From positions 86,342-150,341 of the forward strand of contig CAKRTQ010000004.1 of NCBI GenBank assembly GCA_934402395.1: 64,000 nucleotides of DNA, written 5' to 3'. Source of the DNA: an uncultured Eubacteriales bacterium (GTDB lineage: Bacteria > Bacillota > Clostridia > Oscillospirales > CAG-272). The notes below the pieces were generated by a model that saw only the letters and a list, made by a program, of their open reading frames with translations, ran no database searches and was not told where the DNA came from. Each line of letters opens with the position of its first letter. Position 1 is the stretch's first letter. Below are positions 1 to 8,241 of the stretch, piece by piece. The position numbers were made by a program, and so were the translations under genes.

Positions 1-877
1 GCGGCTCGACGTTGCCGACGAGCTGCCCGACGAATTCCTTACCGGACTGCGTGAGCGTGTCAAGGCTGCCTCGCCCGATGCGGCGGTAATAGGCGAGGTT
101 TGGGAGAACGCTGCGGACAAGGTGTCATACGGCAGGCGGCGGTCGTATTTCCGCGGCGGTCAGCTTGACAGTGTTATGAACTATCCGCTCCGCTCGGCTC
201 TTCTCGGATACGCCGAATACGGAGACGCCGCGTTCCTTGCCGATGAGCTGCTTGAGATATATTCGTCATATCCGCGTCCCGCATCGGACGTGCTGATGAA
301 TATAATCGGCACGCATGACACCGAGCGCATACTTACCCTGCTCGGCGCACCGGAAAAAGCAAGGAGTGCCGGGGGACTTTCCAACGCCGAACGCGCGGAG
401 GTGCGGCTCAACGCCGATGAACGCAGTCGCGGACTGGCGCGGCTTCGTGTGATATCGGCAATCCAGTATGCCGTTTACGGCTTCCCGTGCGTCTATTACG
501 GCGATGAACGCGGTATGGAAGGGCTTGGCGATCCGTTCTGCCGCTATCCCATGGTGTGGGATGACCGGACAGAAACCGCGCTTGTGGAGCATTACCGGCG
601 TCTTGCGGAAATAAGGAAATATCCCGTGTTCGACCGCGGCGATTTTGAACTTACGCGCGTACACGGCGGATATATCGAATTTACACGAAAAAAACACACG
701 GCGGACGGCGACGAATGCGTCCGTTTTGCCGCCAACCTCGGAAAAACGCCGGAGATAATGCGTATGGACGGCGCATGGCACGAGCTGTACGGCGATGAGC
801 GCGGCATGGGCGACGTATCGGTCCCGCCGTGCGGATTTGTGTTCATCCGCCCGGCGGCGGAGAAAGGAACCGACTGA
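1..877 (+). CDS. GH13 alpha-glucan hydrolase (alpha-amylase/neopullulanase type), C-terminal part
   Basis: The 5' end lies outside the window; the reading frame is open from base 2, giving about 291 residues. Three GH13 catalytic regions are visible: RLDVADE with the nucleophile Asp at bases 8-10, VIGEVWE with the acid/base Glu at 95-97, and GTHDTER with the transition-state Asp at 317-319. PCVYYGDERGMEG and YPMVWDD are typical of neopullulanase/maltogenic-amylase-like members. It should hydrolyse alpha-1,4 (and perhaps 1,6) glucans. The C-terminus looks like the usual small beta domain. Its stop overlaps the next start, so the two are co-transcribed. Substrate and location cannot be judged because the N-terminus is missing. 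Confidence 0.88.
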   Translation, partial: RLDVADELPDEFLTGLRERVKAASPDAAVIGEVWENAADKVSYGRRRSYFRGGQLDSVMNYPLRSALLGYAEYGDAAFLADELLEIYSSYPRPASDVLMNIIGTHDTERILTLLGAPEKARSAGGLSNAERAEVRLNADERSRGLARLRVISAIQYAVYGFPCVYYGDERGMEGLGDPFCRYPMVWDDRTETALVEHYRRLAEIRKYPVFDRGDFELTRVHGGYIEFTRKKHTADGDECVRFAANLGKTPEIMRMDGAWHELYGDERGMGDVSVPPCGFVFIRPAAEKGTD

Positions 878-1215
878 TGTTTGGAAAGCTTTTTAAACGT
901 CTGGGATCGTCAAAGGATCCCGATTCTCCGCGCTACCGCCGCGAAATGGCGGAACGCATATGCGGAAAACGCCTCAGGTATGTGACCGAACGTCGCAACA
1001 ATGTTGACGAGGTGATAGGAAGAGAGGGAAATATGAGTTTGCGCGACGGCGAGCTTATAGTCTTTTCCTCATCCGAGGTCGTTTTTCGCTGCCCGGTGGA
1101 CGAGCTGAGAGCATCCGAGCTGCTGTCGAAGGACGGCGTTGTGCTCACCGGTCCCGATACCGAGCACGGCGGTGCCGAACGCACCGTTATTGCTTACTAT
1201 GTTTATTACAGATAA
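877..1215 (+). CDS. Hypothetical protein, 112 aa
   Basis: The ATG at 877 overlaps the GH13 stop (ATGA-type coupling), preceded by AGAAAGGA, so this start is preferred over an in-frame upstream ATG at 829. The protein begins MFGKLFKRLGSS and has a basic N-terminal third, then a mixed beta-rich part (LIVFSSSEVVFRCPVDEL) and ends in AYYVYYR. There is no signal peptide, transmembrane segment or catalytic motif. I do not recognise the family. Its position between a glycosidase and proB, with 23 bases to proB, suggests membership of the same transcript but says nothing firm about function. Confidence 0.7.
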   Translation: MFGKLFKRLGSSKDPDSPRYRREMAERICGKRLRYVTERRNNVDEVIGREGNMSLRDGELIVFSSSEVVFRCPVDELRASELLSKDGVVLTGPDTEHGGAERTVIAYYVYYR

Positions 1216-1238
1216 GACTGAAAATTAAGGAAATAACA

Positions 1239-2006
1239 ATGAGACTTGTGGTTAAAGTGGGGACATCTACCCTGACGCATCCTACCGGATGCCTGAATAT
1301 AAGAAGGATCGAGGCACTATGCAAAGTGCTCTCCGATCTCAGAAATGCGGGAAATGAAGTGATACTTGTTTCCTCCGGTGCTGTGGGAATGGGCGTCGGA
1401 AAGCTCAATCTCGGCGCGCGACCGCGCGACACCGTGGGCAAGCAGGCGGCTGCCGCCGTAGGTCAGTGCGAGCTGATGTATACATACGATAAGCTGTTCG
1501 GCGAGTACAACCGCACCGTGGCGCAGATACTTCTCACCGCCGAGGATTTCAGACAGGATACCCGTCACCTCAACTTTTCCAATACAATGGAAAGGCTGCT
1601 CTCTCTCGGTGTTATTCCCGTTATAAATGAAAACGATACGATCGCTACCGATGAGATCGAGATAGGCGACAACGACACGCTGGCGGCACTTGTTGCCGAA
1701 AGTGCGGGCGCGGGGCTTCTGGTCCTTATGTCGGACATTGAAGGGCTTTTTACAGCCGATCCGCACCGTGATCCGGACGCCAGGCTGATCCCCGAGGTGC
1801 GGAAAATAGACGATTCGGTCCTTTCTCTCGGCGGCGTAAGCGGCGCGCAGGGAACCGGAGGCATGGCTACCAAGCTCACGGCGGCGAAAATAGCGACATC
1901 TGCGGGCTGCGATATGGTGATATGCGACGGTTCGCGCCCCGAAAACCTCTATGACATCGCCGACGGAAAAAGAGTCGGCACAAGATTCTTTGCGGATAAG
2001 GAATAA
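1239..2006 (+). CDS. proB: Glutamate 5-kinase
   Basis: Phosphorylates L-glutamate to gamma-glutamyl phosphate, the first step of proline synthesis, in the cytoplasm. The amino-acid kinase fold is clear from KVGTSTLTHP near the N-terminus, LVSSGAVGMGVGKL, the glutamate-binding INENDTIATDEI and GDNDTLAALVA, and GTGGMATKL near the end. At 255 residues it consists of the kinase domain only; the C-terminal PUA domain of the roughly 370-residue enterobacterial form is absent, as in many Firmicutes. It is followed after 4 bases by proA, so proB-proA-proC form an operon. The ATG has only a weak upstream purine stretch (AAGGAAATAACA). Confidence 0.96.
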   Translation: MRLVVKVGTSTLTHPTGCLNIRRIEALCKVLSDLRNAGNEVILVSSGAVGMGVGKLNLGARPRDTVGKQAAAAVGQCELMYTYDKLFGEYNRTVAQILLTAEDFRQDTRHLNFSNTMERLLSLGVIPVINENDTIATDEIEIGDNDTLAALVAESAGAGLLVLMSDIEGLFTADPHRDPDARLIPEVRKIDDSVLSLGGVSGAQGTGGMATKLTAAKIATSAGCDMVICDGSRPENLYDIADGKRVGTRFFADKE

Positions 2007-2010
2007 GAAA

Positions 2011-3276
2011 ATGACGACACACGAAATACTTCTCGGCGCGCGTGCGGCTCTGCCTGCGATAAACGCTGCCGACAGCAAAACGCTTGACCGTGCGCTGATA
2101 TATATGGCGGATGCGGTCGATGCGCACCGTTCCGATATTCTTGCGGCAAATGCCGCAGATATGGAGACGGCGGAAAAAGAGGGTAGGATATCTGCCGTTA
2201 TGCTGGACAGGCTCCGCCTTGACGACAAAAGGATAGACGGTATGTGCGAGGGCATACGCGATGTTGCCGCGCTGCCGTCGCCGGTGGGCAAGGTGCTCTC
2301 GGAGGTCGTGCGCCCGAACGGACTCACGATAAGAAAGGTATCGGTTGGCATCGGCGTTATCGCGATAATTTACGAGAGCCGTCCGAACGTCACATCAGAC
2401 GCTGCGGCGCTTACGGTGAAAAGCGGAAATGTATCGGTCCTCAGATGCGGACATGAAGCGGCGCGTTCGGCTGCCGCGATAGTCGCCGCACTCCGCGAGG
2501 GACTTGTGCGCGCCGGGCTTCCCGCCGAGGCTGTCAGCCTTGTTGAGGATACCACACGCGCCGGTGCGCGTGAGCTTATGGAGTCTGTGGGACTTGTCGA
2601 TCTGCTTATCCCGCGCGGCGGAGCGGGGCTTATCCGCGCCTGCGTGGAAAACGCAAAGGTCCCCGTCATCGAGACAGGGACCGGCATATGTCACATTTAT
2701 GTTGACAAGGCGGCTGATTTTGACATGGCGCTTTCGATAATAGAAAACGCAAAGACATCCCGCCCGTCGGTATGCAACGCAGCCGAGGCAGTGCTCGTTC
2801 ACCGCGACATCAAGGATGAATTTCTGCCCATGCTCCGCCGCAGACTCGTGCGCGAACGCGCCGAGCGCGGTGAACACACTGTTGAATTCAGATGCGACTG
2901 CGAAGCGGCTATGATAATGCGCGAGGTGCCCGCCGATGCATCGGCGTTTGATACCGAATTTCTTGATTATATACTCGCCGTAGGCGTTGTCGGCAGTGTG
3001 GACGAGGCAATAGAGCATATCGGTAAGCACTCAACGCACCATTCGGATGCTATCATTACGGAGGATAAGGCTGCGGCGGAGAGATTCGTTCGCATGGTAG
3101 ACAGCGCGGCGGTCTACGTCAACGCATCAACGAGATTCACCGACGGCGGCGAATTCGGTCTCGGATGTGAGATGGGAATATCGACACAAAAGCTGCCGCC
3201 GCGCGGTCCCATGGGGCTTTGCGAGCTGACGAGCTATAAATACGTTATTACCGGCAACGGACAGATAAGGGTGTGA
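2011..3276 (+). CDS. proA: Gamma-glutamyl phosphate reductase
   Basis: NADPH-dependent reduction of gamma-glutamyl phosphate to glutamate semialdehyde, acting next to ProB. At 421 aa it has the usual family length. The aldehyde-dehydrogenase-like fold shows in GIGVIAIIYESRPNVT and in LLIPRGGAGLI; the catalytic cysteine is in RPSVCNAAE, and the C-terminal signature FGLGCEMGISTQKL is present. The ATG at 2011 has GGAATAAGAAA upstream and the protein begins MTTHEILLGARAAL, a normal family start; an in-frame upstream ATG at 1951 lies inside proB and is rejected. The 3' end touches proC. Confidence 0.96.
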   Translation: MTTHEILLGARAALPAINAADSKTLDRALIYMADAVDAHRSDILAANAADMETAEKEGRISAVMLDRLRLDDKRIDGMCEGIRDVAALPSPVGKVLSEVVRPNGLTIRKVSVGIGVIAIIYESRPNVTSDAAALTVKSGNVSVLRCGHEAARSAAAIVAALREGLVRAGLPAEAVSLVEDTTRAGARELMESVGLVDLLIPRGGAGLIRACVENAKVPVIETGTGICHIYVDKAADFDMALSIIENAKTSRPSVCNAAEAVLVHRDIKDEFLPMLRRRLVRERAERGEHTVEFRCDCEAAMIMREVPADASAFDTEFLDYILAVGVVGSVDEAIEHIGKHSTHHSDAIITEDKAAAERFVRMVDSAAVYVNASTRFTDGGEFGLGCEMGISTQKLPPRGPMGLCELTSYKYVITGNGQIRV

Positions 3277-3281
3277 GGAAA

Positions 3282-4103
3282 ATGAATATCGGTTTTATAG
3301 GGACCGGAAATATGGGTGGCGCACTTGCCGCGGCAGCGGCGCGTGCTGCGGCTGCAGATGAACGTCTCGGCGGTAGGATATTGCTTTGCGACAGCGATGC
3401 ATCCAAAGCGGCGGCGCTCGCCGCACGTATCGGCGGCGAGGCGGTGTCTCTCGGCGAGATATTCTCCGAAAGCGACATTGTATTTTTCGGCGTGAAGCCG
3501 CAGGGGCTTCGGGCTCTTGCCGCTGAGTCCGCAAAATCGCTTGAGAAACGCCTTTTGCACGGCGATGCACCGCTTGCCGTTACAATGGCGGCGGGGGTTG
3601 AGCTTGAAAAATTCTCGGGGTATTTTCCCGGTATTCCCGCGATACGCATAATGCCCAACACGCCGGTCTCGGTCGGGGAGGGAATGATCTTCTGGTGCGC
3701 GGGGGACGGTGTGTCCGACGCGGCACGCGTGGATTTTCTTGCCGTTATGAGCTGCGCCGGCAGGCTCTGCGAGCTGCCGGAAAAGCTCATTGACGCGGCG
3801 GGTGCGCTGTCCGGGTGCGGTCCGGCGTTCGTTTATATGTTCATCGATGCGCTTGCCGACGGCGGCGTGGCGGCGGGGCTGCCTCGCAGCGTTGCGCGCG
3901 AGGCGGCTGTACAGACCGTTCTCGGCTCGGCGGCGCTTGCCCGCGAAAGCGGACTGCACCCCGGCGAGCTGAAGGATGCGGTGTGCAGTCCCGGCGGAAC
4001 GACCATCGAGGGCGTGAGAACGCTTGAAGAGCGCGCCTTCCGTGCGGCAGTTACCGATGCCGTTATTGCGGCATATGAAAAAACGGCAAAGCTGTCGCAT
4101 TGA
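3282..4103 (+). CDS. proC: Pyrroline-5-carboxylate reductase
   Basis: Last step of proline synthesis: NAD(P)H-dependent reduction of 1-pyrroline-5-carboxylate. The N-terminal Rossmann motif is GFIGTGNMGG; FFGVKPQ and RIMPNTPVSVGEG are conserved mid-protein motifs, and SPGGTTIEGVRTLEE is the family signature near the C-terminus. The start is placed at ATG 3282 so that the protein begins MNIGFIGTG, as homologues do; a GTG at 3273 overlapping the proA stop is a possible alternative that adds three residues. It is alanine-rich but otherwise ordinary. It completes a contiguous three-gene proline pathway with proB and proA. Confidence 0.95.
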   Translation: MNIGFIGTGNMGGALAAAAARAAAADERLGGRILLCDSDASKAAALAARIGGEAVSLGEIFSESDIVFFGVKPQGLRALAAESAKSLEKRLLHGDAPLAVTMAAGVELEKFSGYFPGIPAIRIMPNTPVSVGEGMIFWCAGDGVSDAARVDFLAVMSCAGRLCELPEKLIDAAGALSGCGPAFVYMFIDALADGGVAAGLPRSVAREAAVQTVLGSAALARESGLHPGELKDAVCSPGGTTIEGVRTLEERAFRAAVTDAVIAAYEKTAKLSH

Positions 4104-4122
4104 GAAAACAGGGTAAAACAAC

Positions 4123-4614
4123 ATGAATATTACCGTAAGGGAATACCGTGACAGCGATGTGGCGGACATGGTGAGGATATGGAACGAGGTCGTTGAGGAC
4201 GGCGTGGCATTCCCGCAGGAGGAATACCTGACCGACATGAGCGGCAGTGAGTTTTTTGCCTCGCAGACTCACACCGCCGTTGCCGTTGACACCGACACGG
4301 GCAGCGTGCTTGGGCTTTATATACTTCACCCGAACAACATAGGGCGCTGCGGGCATATCTGTAATGCAAACTATGCCGTCAGCCGGTCGGTGCGCGGGTT
4401 CCATATCGGAGAAAAGCTCGTGTCCTACTCGCTTACCGAGGGTCGACGCCACGGCTTTTCGATAATGCAGTTCAACGCCGTGGTCGCATCGAATACTCAC
4501 GCAAGGCACCTTTACGAGCGTCTGGGCTTTGTCGGGCTCGGAGTGATACCGGGCGGGTTCAGAATGAAAGATGGCTCATATGAGGATATTTGCCCGTATT
4601 ACCGTAAGCTGTGA
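4123..4614 (+). CDS. GNAT-family N-acetyltransferase
   Basis: A 163-residue single-domain GNAT. The N-terminal MNITVREYRDSDVADM is typical, and the acetyl-CoA-binding motif A is seen as VSRSVRGFHIGEKLV, followed by NTHARHLYERLGFVGLG, the usual motif B with the conserved Asn and Tyr. The family acetylates amino groups of small molecules or protein N-termini; the substrate is not predictable. The N-terminal half resembles the phosphinothricin/amino-acid acetyltransferase branch. It lies 19 bases after proC and may be the last gene of the proline operon; a promoter for the next gene follows its stop. Confidence 0.87.
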   Translation: MNITVREYRDSDVADMVRIWNEVVEDGVAFPQEEYLTDMSGSEFFASQTHTAVAVDTDTGSVLGLYILHPNNIGRCGHICNANYAVSRSVRGFHIGEKLVSYSLTEGRRHGFSIMQFNAVVASNTHARHLYERLGFVGLGVIPGGFRMKDGSYEDICPYYRKL

Positions 4615-4656
4615 ATATGACCTGAATATAATTGCGTTTATTTTTTCGTCAACCTC

Positions 4657-4685
4657 TTGAAATTGCCGGGGATAAGTAGTATAAT
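4657..4685 (+). promoter_or_regulatory. Vegetative promoter for upp
   Basis: TTGAAA at 4657-4662 and TATAAT at 4680-4685 with a 17-base spacer form a near-consensus sigma-A promoter. Its position just after the GNAT stop and about 36 bases before the upp start makes it the upp promoter. Confidence 0.8.
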
Positions 4686-4720
4686 AGATTGAATCTGAAA
4701 AAGCAAGGAGTATGCAAAGA

Positions 4721-5350
4721 ATGAGTACTGTACACGTTATCGACCATCCCCTCATTACCCACAAGCTCTCTATCATGAGAAACAAAAAAACCGGTTCAAA
4801 GGATTTCCGCGAGCTTCTGGGCGAAATTGCGATGCTCATGGGTTATGAGCTTACCCGTGATCTTCCGCTTGAGGATGTCACGATCGAAACTCCTATCACC
4901 AGGATGAAAGCCAAAATGATATCCGGAAAAAAGCTTGCCATCGTACCTATCCTCCGCGCCGGTCTCGGCATGGTGGACGGTCTGCTTGAGCTCGTTCCCG
5001 TGGCAAAGGTCGGTCATATCGGTCTTTACCGCGACCCTGAGACCCACAACCCCGTAGAGTATTACTGCAAACTCCCCTGCGATATTGAAGACAGAATAGT
5101 CATCCTTGTCGATCCCATGCTTGCGACCGGCGGTTCTGCCTGCGATGCGCTTGCCATGCTCAAAAAGCACGGCTGCCGCAACATCCGCTTTATGGCTCTT
5201 GTCGGCGCTCCCGAGGGTGTCAAGAGAGTGCAGGAGGAGCATCCCGATGTTGACATATTCATTGCCGCTCTTGACGAGTGCCTGAACGACCACGCGTACA
5301 TCATTCCCGGACTCGGCGATGCCGGCGACCGTATTTTTGGCACAAAATAA
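4721..5350 (+). CDS. upp: Uracil phosphoribosyltransferase
   Basis: Salvages uracil with PRPP to make UMP in the cytoplasm. At 209 aa it matches the family length exactly. It begins MSTVHVIDHPLITHKL and carries PILRAGLGM, GLYRDPET and the PRPP-binding loop VDPMLATGGSA; the C-terminal PGLGDAGDRIFGT is also typical. The ATG at 4721 is chosen over one at 4712 because the AAGGAG at 4705-4710 then lies about 10 bases upstream instead of one. It is probably monocistronic from the promoter at 4657-4685; a 100-base gap follows before the next gene. Confidence 0.97.
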   Translation: MSTVHVIDHPLITHKLSIMRNKKTGSKDFRELLGEIAMLMGYELTRDLPLEDVTIETPITRMKAKMISGKKLAIVPILRAGLGMVDGLLELVPVAKVGHIGLYRDPETHNPVEYYCKLPCDIEDRIVILVDPMLATGGSACDALAMLKKHGCRNIRFMALVGAPEGVKRVQEEHPDVDIFIAALDECLNDHAYIIPGLGDAGDRIFGTK

Positions 5351-5452
5351 ACTTAAAAACGAAAAAGTGGGCGTTGAAAAACTCAAAAACGGGTTTTTTA
5401 ACAGCCCCTTTTTTGAAAATCAGCAACAGGCGACGGAGAACGGTATTTTTAA

Positions 5453-6421
5453 ATGAGAACATTAACTGTTGGAAAAAACGATGCGGGGCAGCGGCTCGAT
5501 AAATTCCTTGCAAAAGCCGTAAAAGGAATGCCGAAGTCGTTTATGTACAAGTCGATCAGAACCAAAAAAATAAAGCTGAACCGCCATCGCGCTGAACCGG
5601 ATACGATGCTTGCGGAGGGGGACGAAATACAGCTTTTCGTCCGCGAAGAATTCTTCGGCTCGCCCGAGGATGACGGCGGTGCGCTGACGCGCATAAAGCC
5701 CGCGCTTGATGTGGTCTATGAGGATGAAAATATAATTCTTATAAACAAACGTCCGGGCGTCCTGGTCCATGAGGACGATGGAGGCAGAGACAACACTCTT
5801 CTTATGCACCTGCGGGCATATCTTTGTCAGAAGGGTGAATACGACCCGGCGGCAGAGCAGTCGTTCGCGCCTTCCTTCTGCAACCGCATAGACCGCAACA
5901 CCGGCGGCATCGTGATAGCGGCAAAAAATGCTGCGGCGCTGCGCGAGATGGATGAACGCATACGCGCCCGTGAGGTAAAAAAATTCTACCTTTGCGCCGT
6001 TCATGGGATAATGCCGAAGCGCGCCGAGGTGCTTGAGGCATACCTTCGCAAGGATGAAAAAAACAACACCGTCAGGGTCATCGACCATCCCGCGCCCGGA
6101 TATCTGACAATAAAAACCGGCTACCGCGTGCTTGCCGAACGCAACGGAGATTCTTTGCTTGAGATCGAGCTTTTTACGGGTAGAACGCACCAGATACGCG
6201 CGCATATGGCGCATATCGGGCACCCGCTGCTCGGTGAGGGCAAGTACGGCGTGAACCGCGAGGACAGACGCGTGGGCTACCGTCATCAGGCTCTCATGTC
6301 TTACCGTCTGAGATTCGATTTCAGCGACAGCGGCGGAGTTCTTTCCGGGATATGCGGGCGCGAGTTTTCGATTTCGCCTGCCGACGTCTGGTTCTGCGCC
6401 GATTTCGGTTATACAGGCTGA
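5453..6421 (+). CDS. RluA-family pseudouridine synthase
   Basis: Isomerises specific uridines in rRNA (RluC/RluD-like) or tRNA to pseudouridine. The 322-residue protein has an N-terminal S4 RNA-binding domain (MRTLTVGKNDAGQRLDKFL to about residue 65), then the catalytic domain with NRIDRNTGGIVIAAK holding the catalytic Asp (the usual form is HRLDxxTSG) and the downstream signature FTGRTHQIRAHMAHIGHPLLG. The linker VVYEDENIILINKRPGV is characteristic. The exact target uridines cannot be told from sequence. The gene ends 8 bases before lnt, so the pair may be co-transcribed. Confidence 0.93.
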   Translation: MRTLTVGKNDAGQRLDKFLAKAVKGMPKSFMYKSIRTKKIKLNRHRAEPDTMLAEGDEIQLFVREEFFGSPEDDGGALTRIKPALDVVYEDENIILINKRPGVLVHEDDGGRDNTLLMHLRAYLCQKGEYDPAAEQSFAPSFCNRIDRNTGGIVIAAKNAAALREMDERIRAREVKKFYLCAVHGIMPKRAEVLEAYLRKDEKNNTVRVIDHPAPGYLTIKTGYRVLAERNGDSLLEIELFTGRTHQIRAHMAHIGHPLLGEGKYGVNREDRRVGYRHQALMSYRLRFDFSDSGGVLSGICGREFSISPADVWFCADFGYTG

Positions 6422-6429
6422 ATAGGATA

Positions 6430-8052
6430 ATGAAAAAAATATTGAACATTATTATACACCCGCGCCGTGCGTGGCTCAGGGCGGCAATGCTTGCCGTGTG
6501 CGGTGCGGTCGCGGGGCTTTGTATAACTTTTCCGACATATGCCGGCGCGTTTTTGCAGTGGTTTGCGTATATTTCTGCAGCGTGGGTGCTTTTTTCAATG
6601 TCGCGCGACGAAGCAAGGCTCCCGCGGCTGCTTTGGCGTGCATACAGGTACGGCTTTCTCTTTTTCATGGCTGAGTACCTTGTGAATTATCACTGGTTCT
6701 TTTCGTTTTATCCGCTCGATTTTACCGGCATGAGCTGCGCCTCGGCTGCCGTGGTGGTCGCAGTGGCATGGATAGGTCTTTCTTTGCTTGCATCGGTCGC
6801 AGGCGGAGCGGTTTTTCTTTTGTTCGTCGTTGCCGCACGCGGCAGAGCGGCGAAGGAGGCTCCGGCGCTGCTTCCCTTTGTCGGCGGTGCGCTGTTTGCG
6901 CTCTTTGAGTGGGTGGAGACGATAGGCTGGATGGGCGTTCCGTGGGGCAGAGCAGCTCTGGGGCAGCTTGCGTTTGACCGCGCCGTTGCCGTGCAGTCCG
7001 CATCTCTGTTCGGAAGCTATTTTGTTACCTTTCTCATCGTATCATTCTCGTTTCTGATCGCGGAGGCGGCTGTATCAGAAAAACGCGGTGCGCTTTTGCG
7101 CTGTGCGGTCGCATTGTCGCTTGCTTCGGCAAACATTGCGGGCGGCGCGGTGCTTCTCGCATTGCCGAATAAAGGGAAGAACGTAAACGTTGCGGCAATA
7201 CAGGGCAACGTTTCATCGCGCGATAAATTTACGATATCTTCAGACGAAACGGTGTCAATATACGAAAAGCTCGTGCGCGAGGCGGCTGAGTCCGGCGTGG
7301 AGCTTATTGTCTGTCCGGAAAGCGCCTTTCCGTGGAATCTTCTTGTCGACGAGGCATCGCTCGGCGTTTTTCGCGGCATAGCGCGTGAATACGGCGTCAG
7401 CATCGTTCTCGGCTGTCTTGACGGTTGGGGAGATGCTCAGGAAAATATCCTTGCTCTCATGAACCCGGACGGAAGCATATCCGATGTGCGGTATTCCAAG
7501 CGGCACCTTGTGCCGTTCGGCGAATATATGCCCTGGCGGCGCTTCCTTACAGCGGTCATTCCGCCGCTCGCCGAGATCAGTATACTTGAATACGACATAA
7601 CCGCAGGTACCGGCACCGAAATAATGACGCTTGAGGGCGGTACGCGCATAGGCGGTCTTGTCTGCTTTGATTCGATATACGAGGAGCTTTCCCTTGCCTC
7701 TGCGCGCGACGGCGCCGATATGCTCGTTCTCGGCACCAACGATTCCTGGTTTACCGATTCGGCTGCCGTGTATATGCATAACGCTCAGGCGCGCCTTCGC
7801 GCCGTCGAGACCGGTCTTCCCGTTGTCCGCGCGGCAAATACCGGCATATCATCGCTCATTGACCGGAACGGCGCGGTTCACGGCACTCTTCCGCCTCTTG
7901 TGGAGGGCACGCTTGGCGGAACGCTTACGACCGGGCAGGCGTCTGTATACAGCCGCACGGGCAATCTGTTTGTTTATTTCCTGATCGCCGGATATTTTGC
8001 TGTGATTGCTTACGGCGCGGCGCGGAATATTCTCTCACGGCGCAAAAAATAA
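6430..8052 (+). CDS. lnt: Apolipoprotein N-acyltransferase
   Basis: Adds a third acyl chain to the N-terminal cysteine of lipoproteins at the outer face of the membrane. This 540-residue protein has six or more hydrophobic segments in the first 250 residues, then a nitrilase-type domain with the E-K-C triad recognisable as CPESAFPW, SKRHLVPFGEYMP and GGLVCFDSIYEE, then a final membrane segment near the C-terminus. The ATG at 6430 follows the RluA-type stop by 8 bases and gives MKKILNI, a normal membrane start; an upstream in-frame ATG at 6352 lies inside the previous gene. Lnt is best known from diderms and actinobacteria, so it is notable here. Confidence 0.9.
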   Translation: MKKILNIIIHPRRAWLRAAMLAVCGAVAGLCITFPTYAGAFLQWFAYISAAWVLFSMSRDEARLPRLLWRAYRYGFLFFMAEYLVNYHWFFSFYPLDFTGMSCASAAVVVAVAWIGLSLLASVAGGAVFLLFVVAARGRAAKEAPALLPFVGGALFALFEWVETIGWMGVPWGRAALGQLAFDRAVAVQSASLFGSYFVTFLIVSFSFLIAEAAVSEKRGALLRCAVALSLASANIAGGAVLLALPNKGKNVNVAAIQGNVSSRDKFTISSDETVSIYEKLVREAAESGVELIVCPESAFPWNLLVDEASLGVFRGIAREYGVSIVLGCLDGWGDAQENILALMNPDGSISDVRYSKRHLVPFGEYMPWRRFLTAVIPPLAEISILEYDITAGTGTEIMTLEGGTRIGGLVCFDSIYEELSLASARDGADMLVLGTNDSWFTDSAAVYMHNAQARLRAVETGLPVVRAANTGISSLIDRNGAVHGTLPPLVEGTLGGTLTTGQASVYSRTGNLFVYFLIAGYFAVIAYGAARNILSRRKK

Positions 8053-8101
8053 AACAGCGGATCCCGCACGGTCGCCGTGGTGAAAGCCGCAATATCATTA
8101 C

Positions 8102-8130
8102 GTATATTTTTCCCGCTCCCATCATATGAT
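8102..8130 (+). promoter_or_regulatory. Putative sigma-E (sporulation) promoter of spoIVA
   Basis: GTATATT at 8102-8108 and CATATGAT at 8123-8130 are separated by 14 bases. This fits the Bacillus sigma-E pattern (KMATATT, about 14 bases, CATACAMT) with one mismatch in the -35 and two in the -10. The site lies 111 bases before spoIVA, which is a sigma-E gene in B. subtilis. The match is by eye. Confidence 0.55.
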
Positions 8131-8241
8131 TGAACTGAAAAGACGCACGCCGTCAGCGGTCAGCATCAGAGGGGAGCGGGATGCTTTTTCCTTTGCGCGC
8201 CGCTGTCTCTGTGCAGACAGTAATGAAAGGAAAAGCTTTTT

